Source of the DNA: Microbacterium imperiale
GTDB lineage: Bacteria > Actinomycetota > Actinomycetes > Actinomycetales > Microbacteriaceae
Direction: 5' to 3'
Assembly (NCBI RefSeq): GCF_017876655.1
Contig: NZ_JAGIOK010000001.1
Span: forward strand, 1,178,001 to 1,242,000
DNA length: 64,000 bases
The position numbers and the translations under genes are program-made. Shown one piece after another: positions 28,051-37,845 of this stretch (position 1 is the stretch's first letter; the number at the start of each line of letters is the position of its first letter). The notes beneath the pieces were generated by a model, which saw nothing but the letters and a program-made list of their open reading frames with translations, searched no databases and was not told the origin of the DNA.

Positions 28051-30287
28051 TGAAGTTCACCGATGGTTTCTGGCAGCTGCGCCCGGGCGTCAGCCCGCTC
28101 TACGCGCAAGAGGCCTACGACATCGACCCCGGCTCTCATCCGACCGACGGCGACGCCGTCGTCGTCACGGCGACGACCGCGATCATCGGTCGGCGCGGTG
28201 ACACCCTGAACCGGCCCGTGCTCACCGTCACGCTGTCCTCTCCCCTCGAGGGCGTGGTGCGGGTGCGGATCGAGCGTCACGTCGGCGGGCGTCGGCACGA
28301 CGGCTTCGCGCTGCCGGGAGCTGTGGCCGGCGGCGCCGGTGCGGCATCCGTCACCCGCGATGAAGGCGTGCTGCGGAGCGGACCGCTCACCGCCCGTATC
28401 CGCCGCGGCGCACCGTGGAGCCTCGACTTCGACGTCGACGGCCGGCGCATCACCGGCAGCGGCTTCCGCGCCCCGGCGTGGTTCGGCATCGCGGACGATG
28501 CGCAGGTCGACCCGGGGATGCCGGGCGAGGCCGTCAGCGGCATGAACCTGCCCCGGGCGGCGAGCTACGTCCGCGAACAGCTCGACCTGGGCGTCGGGGA
28601 GCTCGTGTACGGACTCGGCGAGCGATTCGGCCCGCTCGTGAAGAACGGGCAGAGCGTGGACATCTGGAACGCCGACGGCGGCACCTCGAGCGAGCAGGCC
28701 TACAAGAACATCCCGTTCTACCTCACGAGCGCCGGCTACGGCGTCCTCGTGAACGACCCCGGGCATGTGTCGTTCGAGGTCGGCTCGGAGGCGGTCGAGC
28801 GTGTGCAGTTCGCCGTCTCGGGTGAGGCGCTCGAGTATCTCGTGTTCGCGGGCCCCACCCCGAAGGACGTCCTGGCCCGCTACACCGCGCTGACCGGCCG
28901 CGCGGCGGTCGTACCCGCCTGGTCCTACGGCCTGTGGCTGTCGACGTCGTTCACGACCGACTACGACGAGGCGACGGTGACGTCGTTCATCGACGAGATG
29001 GCCCGGCGCGAGCTGCCCGTCTCGGTCTTCCACTTCGACTGCTTCTGGATGCGCGAGTTCAACTGGTGCGATTTCGTGTGGGACCCGCGGGTCTTCCCCG
29101 ATCCCGACGGCATGCTCGAACGCCTGCACGCCAAAGACCTCCGGGTGAGCGTCTGGATCAATCCGTACATCGCCCAGCGCTCGCCCCTGTTCGCCGAAGC
29201 GGCCGAGGCCGGATACCTCGTGCGGCGCCCCGACGGCACGGTGTGGCAGTGGGACAAGTGGCAGGCCGGGATGGGACTGGTGGATTTCACGAATCCGGAT
29301 GCCACGGCCTGGTACCAGGGCAAACTGCGTGCCCTCGTCGACCAGGGCGTCGACTGCTTCAAGACGGACTTCGGCGAGCGCATCCCCGTCGAGGTCGTCT
29401 GGGCCGACGGATCCGACCCCGAGCGGATGCACAACCTCTACACGCAGCTGTACAACCACGCGGTGCACGACGTGCTCGTCGATGCCCGCGGCGAGGGCGA
29501 GGCCGTGCTCTTCGCGCGATCCGCGACCGCGGGCGGGCAGCAGATGCCCGTCCACTGGGGCGGCGACAACACCTCGACGTTCCCGTCCATGGCCGAGACG
29601 CTGCGCGGCGGGCTGTCGCTCGCCTTCAGCGGCTTCGCGCACTGGAGCCACGACATCGGCGGCTTCGAGGGCACACCCGACCCGCTCGTCTACAAGCGCT
29701 GGACCGCCTTCGGCCTCCTGAGCACCCACAGCCGCTTCCACGGGTCGAGCTCGTACCGCGTCCCCTGGAACTTCGACGACGAGGCGGTCGAGGTCACGCG
29801 GCGATTCACCCAACTGAAGCTGCAGCTCATGCCCTACCTGTACCAGGCGGGACGCGAGGCGGCGGCCACGGGCATCCCCGTCTTCCGTCCGCTGCAGATC
29901 GAGTTCCCGGACGACCCGGCCACCAGCTACCTGGACCGCCAGTTCATGCTGGGCTCGGAGCTGCTCGTGGCGCCGGTCATGTCGGCGGACGGCGAGGTCG
30001 AGTTCTATCTGCCCGCGGGCACGTGGACGAACCTGCTCACGGGCGAGACGGTCGAGGGCGGCAGCTGGCGGCGCGAGACGCACGACGTCTTCTCGCTGCC
30101 GCTGTACGCCCGTCCCGGCGCGGTCATCCCGTGGGGTGCCCGCACCGACCGGCCGGACTACGACTATCTCGACGGCCTCACGCTGCGGGTGTTCGCGGGA
30201 GGCTCCGGCGCCCGCGAGGTGACGGTGACGACCCCCGAGGGCCGCGCCGAGACCTTCACAGTCGACCTCGCCGACGTCACCGGCTGA
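28050..30287 (+). CDS. Alpha-xylosidase (GH31, YicI type)
   Basis: 745 aa, close to the YicI length. After an N-terminal beta-sandwich (about 1-260), the barrel has FHFDCFWMREFNWCDFVWDP, then VDCFKTDFGERIP with nucleophile Asp440 and MPVHWGGDNTSTF with acid/base Asp506. The FHFDxFWM and KTDFGE motifs are characteristic of YicI-like alpha-xylosidases rather than alpha-glucosidases. It removes terminal alpha-xylose from isoprimeverose and xyloglucan fragments. No signal peptide, so it acts on imported sugar. ATG 28050 overlaps the permease stop. It is the last gene of the LacI-controlled operon. Confidence 0.94.
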   Translation: MKFTDGFWQLRPGVSPLYAQEAYDIDPGSHPTDGDAVVVTATTAIIGRRGDTLNRPVLTVTLSSPLEGVVRVRIERHVGGRRHDGFALPGAVAGGAGAASVTRDEGVLRSGPLTARIRRGAPWSLDFDVDGRRITGSGFRAPAWFGIADDAQVDPGMPGEAVSGMNLPRAASYVREQLDLGVGELVYGLGERFGPLVKNGQSVDIWNADGGTSSEQAYKNIPFYLTSAGYGVLVNDPGHVSFEVGSEAVERVQFAVSGEALEYLVFAGPTPKDVLARYTALTGRAAVVPAWSYGLWLSTSFTTDYDEATVTSFIDEMARRELPVSVFHFDCFWMREFNWCDFVWDPRVFPDPDGMLERLHAKDLRVSVWINPYIAQRSPLFAEAAEAGYLVRRPDGTVWQWDKWQAGMGLVDFTNPDATAWYQGKLRALVDQGVDCFKTDFGERIPVEVVWADGSDPERMHNLYTQLYNHAVHDVLVDARGEGEAVLFARSATAGGQQMPVHWGGDNTSTFPSMAETLRGGLSLAFSGFAHWSHDIGGFEGTPDPLVYKRWTAFGLLSTHSRFHGSSSYRVPWNFDDEAVEVTRRFTQLKLQLMPYLYQAGREAAATGIPVFRPLQIEFPDDPATSYLDRQFMLGSELLVAPVMSADGEVEFYLPAGTWTNLLTGETVEGGSWRRETHDVFSLPLYARPGAVIPWGARTDRPDYDYLDGLTLRVFAGGSGAREVTVTTPEGRAETFTVDLADVTG

Positions 30288-30312
30288 GCCACCGCCACCG
30301 AGAACGCACCGT

Positions 30313-30366
30313 CACGCCGAGAACGCACCGCCCGGTACGTTCCCGGGGCGGTGCGTTCTCGGCGTG
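30313..30366. terminator. Long palindrome between convergent GH31 and ABC exporter genes
   Basis: Twenty-base arms CACGCCGAGAACGCACCGCC (30313-30332) and its exact complement (30347-30366) enclose 14 bases. A partial extra copy (CCGAGAACGCACCGTCAC) precedes the left arm. It probably terminates both genes. The GAGAACGCACC word also resembles the stem at 4598. Confidence 0.85.
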
Positions 30367-30369
30367 AAC

Positions 30370-32181
30370 TCAGACCAGCGACTCGCGCCAGGCGGCATGC
30401 AGCTGCGCGAACTTGCCGGTGCCGGCGATGAGGGCCGCGGGAGTGTCGTCTTCGATGATGCGGCCGTGCTCCATCACGAGCACGCGGTCGGCGATCGCCA
30501 CCGTCGACAGGCGGTGCGCGATGATGATCGCCGTCCGGTCGGCCAGCAGCGTGCCCAGGGCCTCCTGGATCTGCCGTTCACTCGGGATGTCGAGCGACGC
30601 CGTCGCCTCGTCGAGGATCAGCACCGCGGGGTCGGCGAGGAAGGCGCGGGCGAACGAGATCAGCTGACGCTGCCCCGCCGACACCCGACCGCCGCGCTTG
30701 TTGACGTCGGTGGCGTAGCCGTCGGGCAGCCGCTCGATGAACTCGTGCGCGCCCACCGCGCGCGCCGCGGCCCGGATCTCGTCCATCGTCGCGTCGGGCT
30801 TGCCGAGGGCGATGTTGTCGGCGACCGTTCCGCTGAACAGGTACGCCTCCTGCGTGACCATGACGATCGCGCGGCGCAGGTCCTTCGGATGCAGCCGGCG
30901 CAGGTCGACGCCGTCGAGCGTGACGCGGCCCTTCGTGGGGTCGTAGAACCGCGCGACGAGCTTGGCGAGCGTCGACTTGCCAGCGCCGGTCGTGCCGACG
31001 AGCGCGATCGTCTGCCCCGCGGGCATGTCGAGCGCGAAGTCGGGCAGGATCGTCACAGCATCCGAGTATCCGAAGGTCACGTCCTCGAAGCGCAGGTGCC
31101 CGCGGGCCTCGCGCAGCTCGACCGGATCCGTCGGGTCGGGCACCGTCGGGTCCTCCTCGAGCACGCCCGACACCTTCTCGAGCGCGGCGGTGGCCGACTG
31201 GTACGAGTTGAGGAAGAAGGCGACCTCCTGCATCGGCGCGAAGAAGTTCCGCACGTAGAGGACCGCTGACAGCAGGAACCCGAGGCTCAGCGTGCCCTCG
31301 ACCACCCGGAATCCGCCCCACGCCAGCACGAGGGCGAGTGACACGGATGCCACGGCCATGAGCGCCGGCTCGAACGTGCCGAAGAGGCGGATCGAGCGCA
31401 TGTTCACGTCGCGGTAGTCGCTCGACAGAGCGCCGAACTCCTCGTCGTTCGCCGGCTCCTTGCGGAATGCCTTGACGGCGCGGATGCCGGTCATCGACTC
31501 GACGAACTTCACGATCACCTTCGCGCTGATCACGCGCGACTCGCGGTACACGACCTGCGAGCGCAGGTAGAACCAGCGCATGAGCAGGAACAGCGGGATG
31601 CCCATAACGGCGAGGATGACGCCCGACTGCCAGTCCAGCAACAGCAGCGCGACGAGCGTGAATCCGCCGTACAGCAGGCCCGAGACCAGCTCGTTCAGAC
31701 CGCCGTCGAGGAGCTCCCGGATCGTGTCGAGGTCGCTCGTCTGACGCGAGATGATGCGCCCCGACGTGTACGACTCGTGGAACTCGAGGCTCAGCCGCTG
31801 CGTGTGGCGGAAGATGCGCTTGCGCAGATCGATCATGACCGCCTGCGTCAGGCGCGCCGCGACGACGGCGTACCAGCCGATAAGCGCCGCCCCGCCGATG
31901 CCCGTGGCCAGGAAGACGGCGACCACCAGGATCGTCGGCATCCAATCCGCCTCGGTCTGCACCGCCGGCAGCGCGTTGGCGATTCCCCAGCCGACGAGCG
32001 CGGGACCTGCCACGCGCAGCGCGGTGGAGACGACGAGCACGACGGCGGCGAGCGCGAGCTGCATGCGCAGCGGCGAGACGAGCGACCCGAGCAGGCGCAG
32101 CGAACGGCGCCGGATCTCGCGGCTCTCCTCGCGGGTGTAGTCGGAGCGGTCCTCGCCGCTCGTCCCGGTGACGGTGCTCAC
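30370..32181 (-). CDS. ABC exporter half-transporter (TMD-NBD), second subunit
   Basis: 603 aa with six transmembrane segments followed by an ABC ATPase. The membrane region starts [20 protein letters not shown]. The NBD has Walker [10 protein letters not shown], signature [16 protein letters not shown] (VSAGQ in place of LSGGQ), Walker [14 protein letters not shown] and H-loop AHRLS. The start is GTG 32181, overlapping the stop of the preceding half-transporter. The two together probably form a heterodimeric MDR-type exporter (TM287/288 or LmrCD-like). Cargo unknown. A 28-codon leader ORF precedes the pair. Confidence 0.93.
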   Translation of the reverse strand: MSTVTGTSGEDRSDYTREESREIRRRSLRLLGSLVSPLRMQLALAAVVLVVSTALRVAGPALVGWGIANALPAVQTEADWMPTILVVAVFLATGIGGAALIGWYAVVAARLTQAVMIDLRKRIFRHTQRLSLEFHESYTSGRIISRQTSDLDTIRELLDGGLNELVSGLLYGGFTLVALLLLDWQSGVILAVMGIPLFLLMRWFYLRSQVVYRESRVISAKVIVKFVESMTGIRAVKAFRKEPANDEEFGALSSDYRDVNMRSIRLFGTFEPALMAVASVSLALVLAWGGFRVVEGTLSLGFLLSAVLYVRNFFAPMQEVAFFLNSYQSATAALEKVSGVLEEDPTVPDPTDPVELREARGHLRFEDVTFGYSDAVTILPDFALDMPAGQTIALVGTTGAGKSTLAKLVARFYDPTKGRVTLDGVDLRRLHPKDLRRAIVMVTQEAYLFSGTVADNIALGKPDATMDEIRAAARAVGAHEFIERLPDGYATDVNKRGGRVSAGQRQLISFARAFLADPAVLILDEATASLDIPSERQIQEALGTLLADRTAIIIAHRLSTVAIADRVLVMEHGRIIEDDTPAALIAGTGKFAQLHAAWRESLV

Positions 32182-33998
32182 AGGGTCACCTCCCTTTCGT
32201 CGCGTCGTTCGTGTTCGTCCTCGAGGCTCGAGATGACGTGTCGGTAGTGCTCGCTCGTGCGCAGCAGCTCGGAGTGCGTGCCCACCGCCGTGACGCGCCC
32301 CTCCTCGAGCAGCGCGACGCGGTCGGCGAGGGTAACCGTCGAGGGACGGTGCGCGACGATCAGCGCGGTCGTGTCGGCGAGCACCTCGCGCAGCGCGTCC
32401 TCGACGAGCGCCTCGGTGTCGACGTCGAGCGCCGACAGCGGGTCATCGAGGACGAGCACGGCGGGGCGCGCCGCGACGGCACGGGCGAGCGCCAGACGCT
32501 GCCGCTGGCCGCCCGACAGGCTGAGCCCCTCTTCGCCGATCACGGTGTCGACACCGTCGGGCAGGTCGTCGACGAAGGTCGCCTGCGCCACCGCGAGCGC
32601 CTCGCGGAGGACGCGTTCGGCCTCGGCGGATCCGCGCTCGAGGTCTTCGCGCCCGAGCAGGATGTTCTCGCGCACGGTCTGCGAGAAGAGCGTCGCATCC
32701 TCGAAGGCCATGCCGACGTGGCGCCGCAGCTCGGTGAGCCGGAGGTCGCGCACGTCCACGCCGTCGAGCAGCACACGGCCTCCCGTGACGTCGTACAGGC
32801 GCCCGGGCAGCGTCGTGAGCGTCGTCTTGCCCGAGCCCGTCAGGCCGACCAGCGCCATCGTCTCCCCCGGCCGCAGCGCGAGGTCGATGCCGTCGAGCAG
32901 GTCGCGCTCGCTCTCGGGGGCGTCCTGGTACCGGAAGCGGGCACCCTCGAAGACGAGCTCGCCGCGCGGGTGCGCGATGATCGTCGGGCTCTCGGGGTCG
33001 ACGATCGTGTTCTGCTCGTCGAAGACCTCGAAGATGCGGTCGGTCGCGGTGCGCGCGTCGACGAGGAACGAGAAGAGGAAGCCGATCGACTCGACCGGCC
33101 AGCGCAGGATCGTCGCCATCGCGAAGAAGGCGATGAGCGAGTCGACCCCCAGCTCCCCCGCCTGCACGAGGTAGATGCCGGCGCCGAGGCACAGCGCGAA
33201 AGCGATGTCGGGCAGCAGCACGAGCCAGAACCAGATCCACCCGACGGCCCGGGCCTTCTTGACCTCGGTCTCGCGGAGCGTCTCGGCCTGCCGTGTGAAC
33301 TTCTGCAGCGCGTGAGCGCCCCGACCGAATGCCTTGAGCACCCGGATGCCGTGCACCGACTCCTCGACCGCGGTGGCCAGGTCGCCGGCCTGATCCTGGC
33401 TCTGTCGCGAGAGCATGCCGTAGCGCTTCTCGAAGACGAAGCCCGCGATCCACAGCGGCGCCGACACGACGACGAAGATCGTGCCGAGCAGCCAGTGCCA
33501 CCGGAAGAGGATGATCGAGCCCACGACGATCGTCACCATGTTGACGACCAGCAGCACGATGCCGAAGGCGAGCCAGCGGCGGATGAGGCTGATGTCCTGC
33601 ATCATGCGGCTGAGCAGCTGACCCGACTGCCACCGGTCGTGGAAGGCGACGGGCAGGCGCTGCAGGCGCGCGTAGAAGTCGGTGCGCAGCTCGTACTCGA
33701 CCTTCGTGGCGGGCGCGAGCACGAACCAGCGGCGAGCCCAGACCATGAGCGCTTCGAAGAGGCCGAGGGCGAGCACGGCACCCGCGCCGAGCACGATGAG
33801 CCACGGGTCGCCCGACGCGATCGGGCCCTCGGGCCCGACGATCACCTCGAGGACGAGCGGGATGCCGAGCGCCAGAAGGCTCGCGATGAGCGCGCTGACG
33901 AAGCCGAGGCTCAGGCGTGGCAGCACCGGCTTGGCGAAGGGCAGCAGCCGCGCGAGCGCGCGCGGAGTGGACAGACGGGAAGGCGTCGAGGAGGTCAT
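32178..33998 (-). CDS. ABC exporter half-transporter (TMD-NBD), first subunit
   Basis: 606 aa. Six transmembrane segments (first, [20 protein letters not shown]) precede an NBD with Walker [10 protein letters not shown], signature [15 protein letters not shown] and H-loop AHRPST. The Walker B region is [13 protein letters not shown]: Asp replaces the catalytic Glu. That makes it the degenerate site of a heterodimer whose partner retains Glu (LDEATASLD), a pattern known for LmrC/TM287-type exporters. ATG 33998. Both subunits are expressed from the promoter at 34255-34282 through a leader with a small ORF. Confidence 0.93.
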   Translation of the reverse strand: MTSSTPSRLSTPRALARLLPFAKPVLPRLSLGFVSALIASLLALGIPLVLEVIVGPEGPIASGDPWLIVLGAGAVLALGLFEALMVWARRWFVLAPATKVEYELRTDFYARLQRLPVAFHDRWQSGQLLSRMMQDISLIRRWLAFGIVLLVVNMVTIVVGSIILFRWHWLLGTIFVVVSAPLWIAGFVFEKRYGMLSRQSQDQAGDLATAVEESVHGIRVLKAFGRGAHALQKFTRQAETLRETEVKKARAVGWIWFWLVLLPDIAFALCLGAGIYLVQAGELGVDSLIAFFAMATILRWPVESIGFLFSFLVDARTATDRIFEVFDEQNTIVDPESPTIIAHPRGELVFEGARFRYQDAPESERDLLDGIDLALRPGETMALVGLTGSGKTTLTTLPGRLYDVTGGRVLLDGVDVRDLRLTELRRHVGMAFEDATLFSQTVRENILLGREDLERGSAEAERVLREALAVAQATFVDDLPDGVDTVIGEEGLSLSGGQRQRLALARAVAARPAVLVLDDPLSALDVDTEALVEDALREVLADTTALIVAHRPSTVTLADRVALLEEGRVTAVGTHSELLRTSEHYRHVISSLEDEHERRDEREVTL

Positions 33999-34084
33999 GA
34001 TCCTGAGGTGTGTCGAGCGGATGCCGAAGGGCGCGGGACGCGCGAGCGCGTCGAAGTGGGCCGGGGCCCGAGGGGAGGAACGTC

Positions 34085-34104
34085 GGAAGCGGCGGTGCGC
34101 TTCC
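34085..34104 (-). promoter_or_regulatory. Leader hairpin after the 28-codon ORF
   Basis: On the minus strand GGAAGCG (revcomp of 34098-34104) pairs with CGCTTCC (revcomp of 34085-34091) around six bases. It starts five bases after the stop of the leader ORF. A ribosome stalled on the ORF could affect its folding. No U-tract is present. Confidence 0.5.
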
Positions 34105-34109
34105 CGGAA

Positions 34110-34196
34110 CTACCGGACGTTTCCTGCGCGAGCGGGGCGTCCGTCGGCCGCGATGAGGGAAGCGACGGACTTCGTGATGACGATGGCCGGGGACAT
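34110..34196 (-). CDS. Small leader ORF (28 aa) upstream of the ABC exporter
   Basis: The peptide is MSPAIVITKSVASLIAADGR followed by PARAGNVR and TAG. It has a near-ideal ribosome-binding site, AGGAGG, five bases before ATG 34196. It lies between the exporter promoter and the first exporter gene, 111 bases upstream of ATG 33998, and is followed by a small hairpin. Such layouts occur in drug-inducible ABC genes, where stalling on the leader changes downstream expression, but no stalling motif is recognised here. It could instead simply be a small protein gene. Confidence 0.6.
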   Translation of the reverse strand: MSPAIVITKSVASLIAADGRPARAGNVR

Positions 34197-34254
34197 GGCT
34201 TCCTCCTGGGGTCGAGCGGACAGGGCACCCGCGACACGCACGGGAGCCCTCCAG

Positions 34255-34282
34255 GCTATACCTGAGTGTTCGCTGAATACAA
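34255..34282 (-). promoter_or_regulatory. Sigma70-like promoter of the exporter operon
   Basis: On the minus strand TTGTAT (34282-34277) and TATAGC (34260-34255) are separated by 16 bases. Transcription would start near 34248, giving a leader of about 50 bases before the small ORF. Confidence 0.6.
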
Positions 34283-34300
34283 GGGCCGACCGCGCGGGGG

Positions 34301-34831
34301 TCAGCCTCGCACCCGCGCCTCACGGGCCAGCAGGCTCCGCTTGACTTCGACGCCCCACGCGAAGCCGCCGAGCGCACCGCCGGTACGGAGCACCCGGTGG
34401 CAGGGCACGAACAGCGCCGCAGCATTGCGCGCGCAGACGGATGCCGCCGCACGCACGGCACCGGGCGACCCGAGCGCCGCGGCGAAGCCGGTGTAGGTCA
34501 GCGGCTCGCCCGGCGTGATGCGGCGGAGCGCCTCCCAGCCGGCGCTCTGCAGCACCGTGCCGGGCTGGCGCACCGGGACGGCGCCTATCGCCGCGAGATC
34601 CCCGGCGTAGTACGCGGCGACCGCCGCGGCGGCATCCGTGCGTCCGTCGACGACGCGCGCGGGGCGGGCGGCGGGGCGCAGGCGGTCGAGGATGGCGGCG
34701 GGGTCGGAAGTCCAGCCCGACGCGAGCACCACCCCGTGCGCCTCGAGGATCGTGAAGGAGCCGTCGGGAGTCGCCACGGTCTCGATGAGAGCCGTGTCGG
34801 TCGCGGTCGGAACGTCGACGGTGTCGGTCAT
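34301..34831 (-). CDS. ogt: Methylated-DNA--protein-cysteine methyltransferase
   Basis: 176 aa. The active-site motif is [20 protein letters not shown], with Cys in PCHRV accepting the methyl group from O6-methylguanine. The upstream [20 protein letters not shown] carries the DNA-binding helix region (usual PxGxVxTYGxxAxxxG pattern, with some changes). The N-terminal domain is short. ATG 34831 overlaps the stop of the upstream Ada/AlkA gene (ATGA), so direct-reversal and base-excision repair of alkylated DNA are translated together. It follows ABC genes only by position. Confidence 0.93.
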   Translation of the reverse strand: MTDTVDVPTATDTALIETVATPDGSFTILEAHGVVLASGWTSDPAAILDRLRPAARPARVVDGRTDAAAAVAAYYAGDLAAIGAVPVRQPGTVLQSAGWEALRRITPGEPLTYTGFAAALGSPGAVRAAASVCARNAAALFVPCHRVLRTGGALGGFAWGVEVKRSLLAREARVRG

Positions 34832-36342
34832 GCTCGGGCCTTTCGGGGCGGAGAGAGGGTCGGCGCGGTCGCGCTCTCGCGCCAGGCCTGGGTGACGGGG
34901 GCGGCGTACCAGAGGTGCGCCATGAGGTAGCTGCGCCACGGGGCTGCGCGTTCGGCCCACGCGACGAGCTCTGCCGGCCCGGCCGGGATGCCGGCGGCCG
35001 CAGCGCCTGCTCGGGCCGCCACATCGCCGGGCAGCAGGATGTCGGGGTCGCCGAGCACCCGCATCCGCACGTAGTCGGCGGTCCAGGGGCCGATGCCGGG
35101 CAGGGCGAGCAAGGCGGCGCGCTGCTCGTGCGTGTCGTCGCCGGGCGACAGGCGCAGCGACCCGTCGGCGAGCGCGGTGGCCGCCCCGACGATAGCCCGG
35201 ATGCGAGCGCCGGGACCGCGCAGGACGTCGGCACCGTGTTCGGCGATCGCCCGCATCGTCGGGAAGAGGACGGCCGGTCCTGCCGCGGTCTCGACGGGCT
35301 CGCCGAGTGCGGCGGTCAGCCGGCCCTGCACGGTGCGGGCCGAGGCGACGCTGATCTGCTGCCCGATCATGGCGCGGATGAGCATCTCGTCGGCGTCGAT
35401 CGCGGCGGGAAGTCGCACACCCGGGATCCGTGCGACGAGCGGGGTGAGCTCGGGATGCCGGGCGAGCGCCTCGTCGATCGCGGTCGGGTCGGCGTCGAGG
35501 TCGAAGAGCCGGCGCACCCGCGCGATGAGGGCCGAGAGGTCGGGCAGCGACGCGAGCTCGGCGCGCAGACGCACGCGCCCCGCGTCATCCTGGCGCACCT
35601 CGAACCACGCCGGTCCACCCGAGAGCCGGATCACGCGCGCGAACGACCGCTCGTCGCCCGACTCGACCCCGGGGATCGCGTGCGCCCGCATCCAGCCGAA
35701 CAGACCCGCGGCGTCGAACGGTTCACGAACCGGCAGCACGAGGTCGATGCGGCCGGCCGCACGCTCCCCCGCCTGCCGGCGTGCGCGCAGCTGGCCGGGA
35801 GGCACCGCGAAGACCTCGCCGATCGTCTCGTTGAACTGCCGTACGCTCGCGAACCCCGATGCGAAGGCGACGTCGGCGATCGGCAGGTCGGTCTCGACGA
35901 GCAGAGTGCGCGCGGTATGGGCGCGATGGGCTCGCGCGAGGGCGAGCGGCCCCGCACCGAGCTCCGCCGTCAGCAGCCGGGTGAGGTGGCGCGACGAGTA
36001 GCCGAGACGGGATGCCAGCCCGGGCACGCCCTCGCGATCGACGACGCCGTCGGCGATGAGACGCATCGCACGCGCGGCGAGGTCGCCGCGGAGGTTCCAC
36101 TGCGGCGAACCGGGCGTCGCCTCGGGCAGGCAGCGCTTGCACGCGCGATAGCCGGCCTCATGCGCGGCCGCGCTCGTCGGGTAGAAGGTGACGTTCGCGG
36201 GCTTGGGGGTGCGGGCGGGGCAGCTCGGCCGGCAGTAGATCCCGGTCGAACGCACGGCGGTGACGAACTGCCCGTCGAAACGGGTGTCGCGGGCGTCGAT
36301 GGCGCGGTAGCGCTCGTCGAAGCCCATCGCAGCAATCGTCAT
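34828..36342 (-). CDS. alkA: Ada-AraC-AlkA fusion: regulator and 3-methyladenine DNA glycosylase II
   Basis: 504 aa multidomain protein. The N-terminal Ada metal domain (about 8-75) has [20 protein letters not shown] and YRACKRCLP, giving Cys37, Cys41, Cys68 and Cys71. An AraC-type helix-turn-helix follows (about 85-185) with [20 protein letters not shown] and [20 protein letters not shown]. The C-terminal AlkA part has an HhH-GPD motif, [20 protein letters not shown], with the expected catalytic Asp downstream. It lacks the Ada O6-methylguanine Cys domain, which the overlapping ogt gene supplies. Methylation of the Ada cysteine would activate the pair. ATG 36342 or 36327. Confidence 0.93.
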   Translation of the reverse strand: MTIAAMGFDERYRAIDARDTRFDGQFVTAVRSTGIYCRPSCPARTPKPANVTFYPTSAAAHEAGYRACKRCLPEATPGSPQWNLRGDLAARAMRLIADGVVDREGVPGLASRLGYSSRHLTRLLTAELGAGPLALARAHRAHTARTLLVETDLPIADVAFASGFASVRQFNETIGEVFAVPPGQLRARRQAGERAAGRIDLVLPVREPFDAAGLFGWMRAHAIPGVESGDERSFARVIRLSGGPAWFEVRQDDAGRVRLRAELASLPDLSALIARVRRLFDLDADPTAIDEALARHPELTPLVARIPGVRLPAAIDADEMLIRAMIGQQISVASARTVQGRLTAALGEPVETAAGPAVLFPTMRAIAEHGADVLRGPGARIRAIVGAATALADGSLRLSPGDDTHEQRAALLALPGIGPWTADYVRMRVLGDPDILLPGDVAARAGAAAAGIPAGPAELVAWAERAAPWRSYLMAHLWYAAPVTQAWRESATAPTLSPPRKARA

Positions 36343-36408
36343 GCCTTCAGCCTGACACGCCCCACCGACCCCGGCTCGCGGAAATCGGACACGACCCTGA
36401 TGACGCGA

Positions 36409-37134
36409 TCAGCGGGCCGGAATCGGAGGATCGGTCACAAGCGGCTGCGGCTGAAGGGGCACGCCGGTCTCGTCGTAATAGACCGGGCCGTCGGGCGGGA
36501 AGAAGAACTGCGGCACCGACGACGGCCCCTCGGTGGCGGGGAGCCGCCGCCAGACGTCATCCGGATACAGCTCCTCGCCGAACATCGTCGTGAGGATGTC
36601 CGAGATCGACCCGGCCGCGCATGCCGTCTCGCTGGTAACGAGCACGCGGCCATCGACGGGGCGGATGACGACCACGGTACGGGCGGTGTCGCTCTGCCCC
36701 ACGACGGTCACCTCCCGGGCGTCCCCGGAGCCTCGCTCGACGGCGTCCGCGTCCACGCCGAGCTCGGTGAATGCGTCGGATGCCGCAGACGCGACCTCCG
36801 CGGCATCCCGACCCGGCAGCTCGATCGCGCGCACCGCGGTGAAGGAGTACCCGGTGGCCGAGCTCACGCCCACCTGACACCCGCTCGGGCGCGCTCCGTA
36901 CTGCCCCTGATCGACCCGCCAGTCCGTCGGCTTGATCGCCATGATCACCGTGTGCAGCTCGTCCGCCATCGTCGTGAACTGCTCGCGCGCCCGGATGTAG
37001 AGATCCGCGGCGCGCTGATCCTGGGCGCTTTCCGCCTCGCCGGCTGGCACGCGCGGCATGCCGGCGCACGCACCCGTCAGAGCCGCGGCGGCGACGATCG
37101 TCGCGACGACGGCGAGACGGTGACCTGGGCGCAC
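36409..37134 (-). CDS. Lipoprotein, paralogue 2 of a T7SS-linked family
   Basis: 241 aa. The signal peptide MRPGHRLAVVATIVAAAALT ends in a TGAC lipobox. The mature part has FTTMADELHTVIMAIKPTDW, a PSGCQVG segment, GDAREVTVVGQSDTARTVVV and a C-terminal DDVWRRLP...YYDETG region. It is clearly paralogous to the neighbour at 37141-37842 (FTTMATGVHSVIMAIEPTEW; VWRRLPAF; YYDEAG). A third, frameshifted relative is at 51804-52432 beside the T7SS ATPase gene. Family function unknown. Last gene of the operon starting at 39827. Confidence 0.88.
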   Translation of the reverse strand: MRPGHRLAVVATIVAAAALTGACAGMPRVPAGEAESAQDQRAADLYIRAREQFTTMADELHTVIMAIKPTDWRVDQGQYGARPSGCQVGVSSATGYSFTAVRAIELPGRDAAEVASAASDAFTELGVDADAVERGSGDAREVTVVGQSDTARTVVVIRPVDGRVLVTSETACAAGSISDILTTMFGEELYPDDVWRRLPATEGPSSVPQFFFPPDGPVYYDETGVPLQPQPLVTDPPIPAR

Positions 37135-37140
37135 GGGCTC

Positions 37141-37842
37141 TCAGTCGCCGGTGGGCTGCGGCTGCAGGGGGTTGCCGGCTTCGTCGTAGTACATCGGCCC
37201 GCCCGCGGGGAACGAGAACGACGGCTCGGAATCGGGGCCATCGAAGGCGGGGAGCCGGCGCCAGACGTCCGCGGGCAACCGCTCCTCGGCGAACACCTCG
37301 GTCGCAAGGTCGTGCGCCGAGCCGGGCGCGCACTCCGTCTGGGACGAGACCCGCACCTGGCCCGTCGCCGGGCGGATGGTCACGACGGTGCGTTCGGCGA
37401 TGCCGCCCTCCGCGACGACGGTCACCTCGCGGGCGTCCGCCTGGCCCCGGTCCGTCGTGACGCTCTCGATACCGAGAGAGGCGAAGGCCTCGGACGCCGC
37501 CGCGGCGACATCGAGCGGATCACGACCGGGCAGCTCGAGACCGCGGACGGCGACAAGACGGTACCCGCCCTCTTCGCTGAGGCCCGACTGGCACCCCGTC
37601 GGATGAGCGCCGTATGCGCCGTCGACGACGCTCCACTCCGTCGGCTCGATGGCCATGATCACCGAGTGCACCCCGGTCGCCATCGTGGTGAAACGCCCCT
37701 CCGCCTGGGCGTACGTCTCACCGGCGCCGCCCTCTCCCGTGCCTCCGGTCGATCCGGGATCGCTCTGGCCGCCGCATCCGCTCATCGTCAACACCAATCC
37801 GACGGCGAGCGCCGTCATCGTCATCCGCGTGGTCGATCTCAT
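37141..37842 (-). CDS. Lipoprotein, paralogue 1 of a T7SS-linked family
   Basis: 233 aa. The signal peptide MRSTTRMTMTALAVGLVLTM ends in an MSGC lipobox. The conserved mature segments are RFTTMATGVHSVIMAIEPTE, HPTGCQSGLSEEGGYRLVAV, ADAREVTVVAEGGIAERTVV and LPADVWRRLPAFDG. It is a tandem duplicate of the gene at 36409, six bases downstream. The stop of the alpha/beta hydrolase gene is three bases before its start. An envelope-bound partner of the hydrolase or the secretion apparatus is possible but not shown. Confidence 0.88.
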   Translation of the reverse strand: MRSTTRMTMTALAVGLVLTMSGCGGQSDPGSTGGTGEGGAGETYAQAEGRFTTMATGVHSVIMAIEPTEWSVVDGAYGAHPTGCQSGLSEEGGYRLVAVRGLELPGRDPLDVAAAASEAFASLGIESVTTDRGQADAREVTVVAEGGIAERTVVTIRPATGQVRVSSQTECAPGSAHDLATEVFAEERLPADVWRRLPAFDGPDSEPSFSFPAGGPMYYDEAGNPLQPQPTGD

Positions 37843-37845
37843 CTG

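Noticed and set aside
33995..34237. An 80-codon minus-strand ORF upstream of the ABC exporter
   Set aside because: Low-complexity Pro/Ser/Arg sequence without a ribosome-binding site; the 28-codon ORF in another frame has the ideal site.
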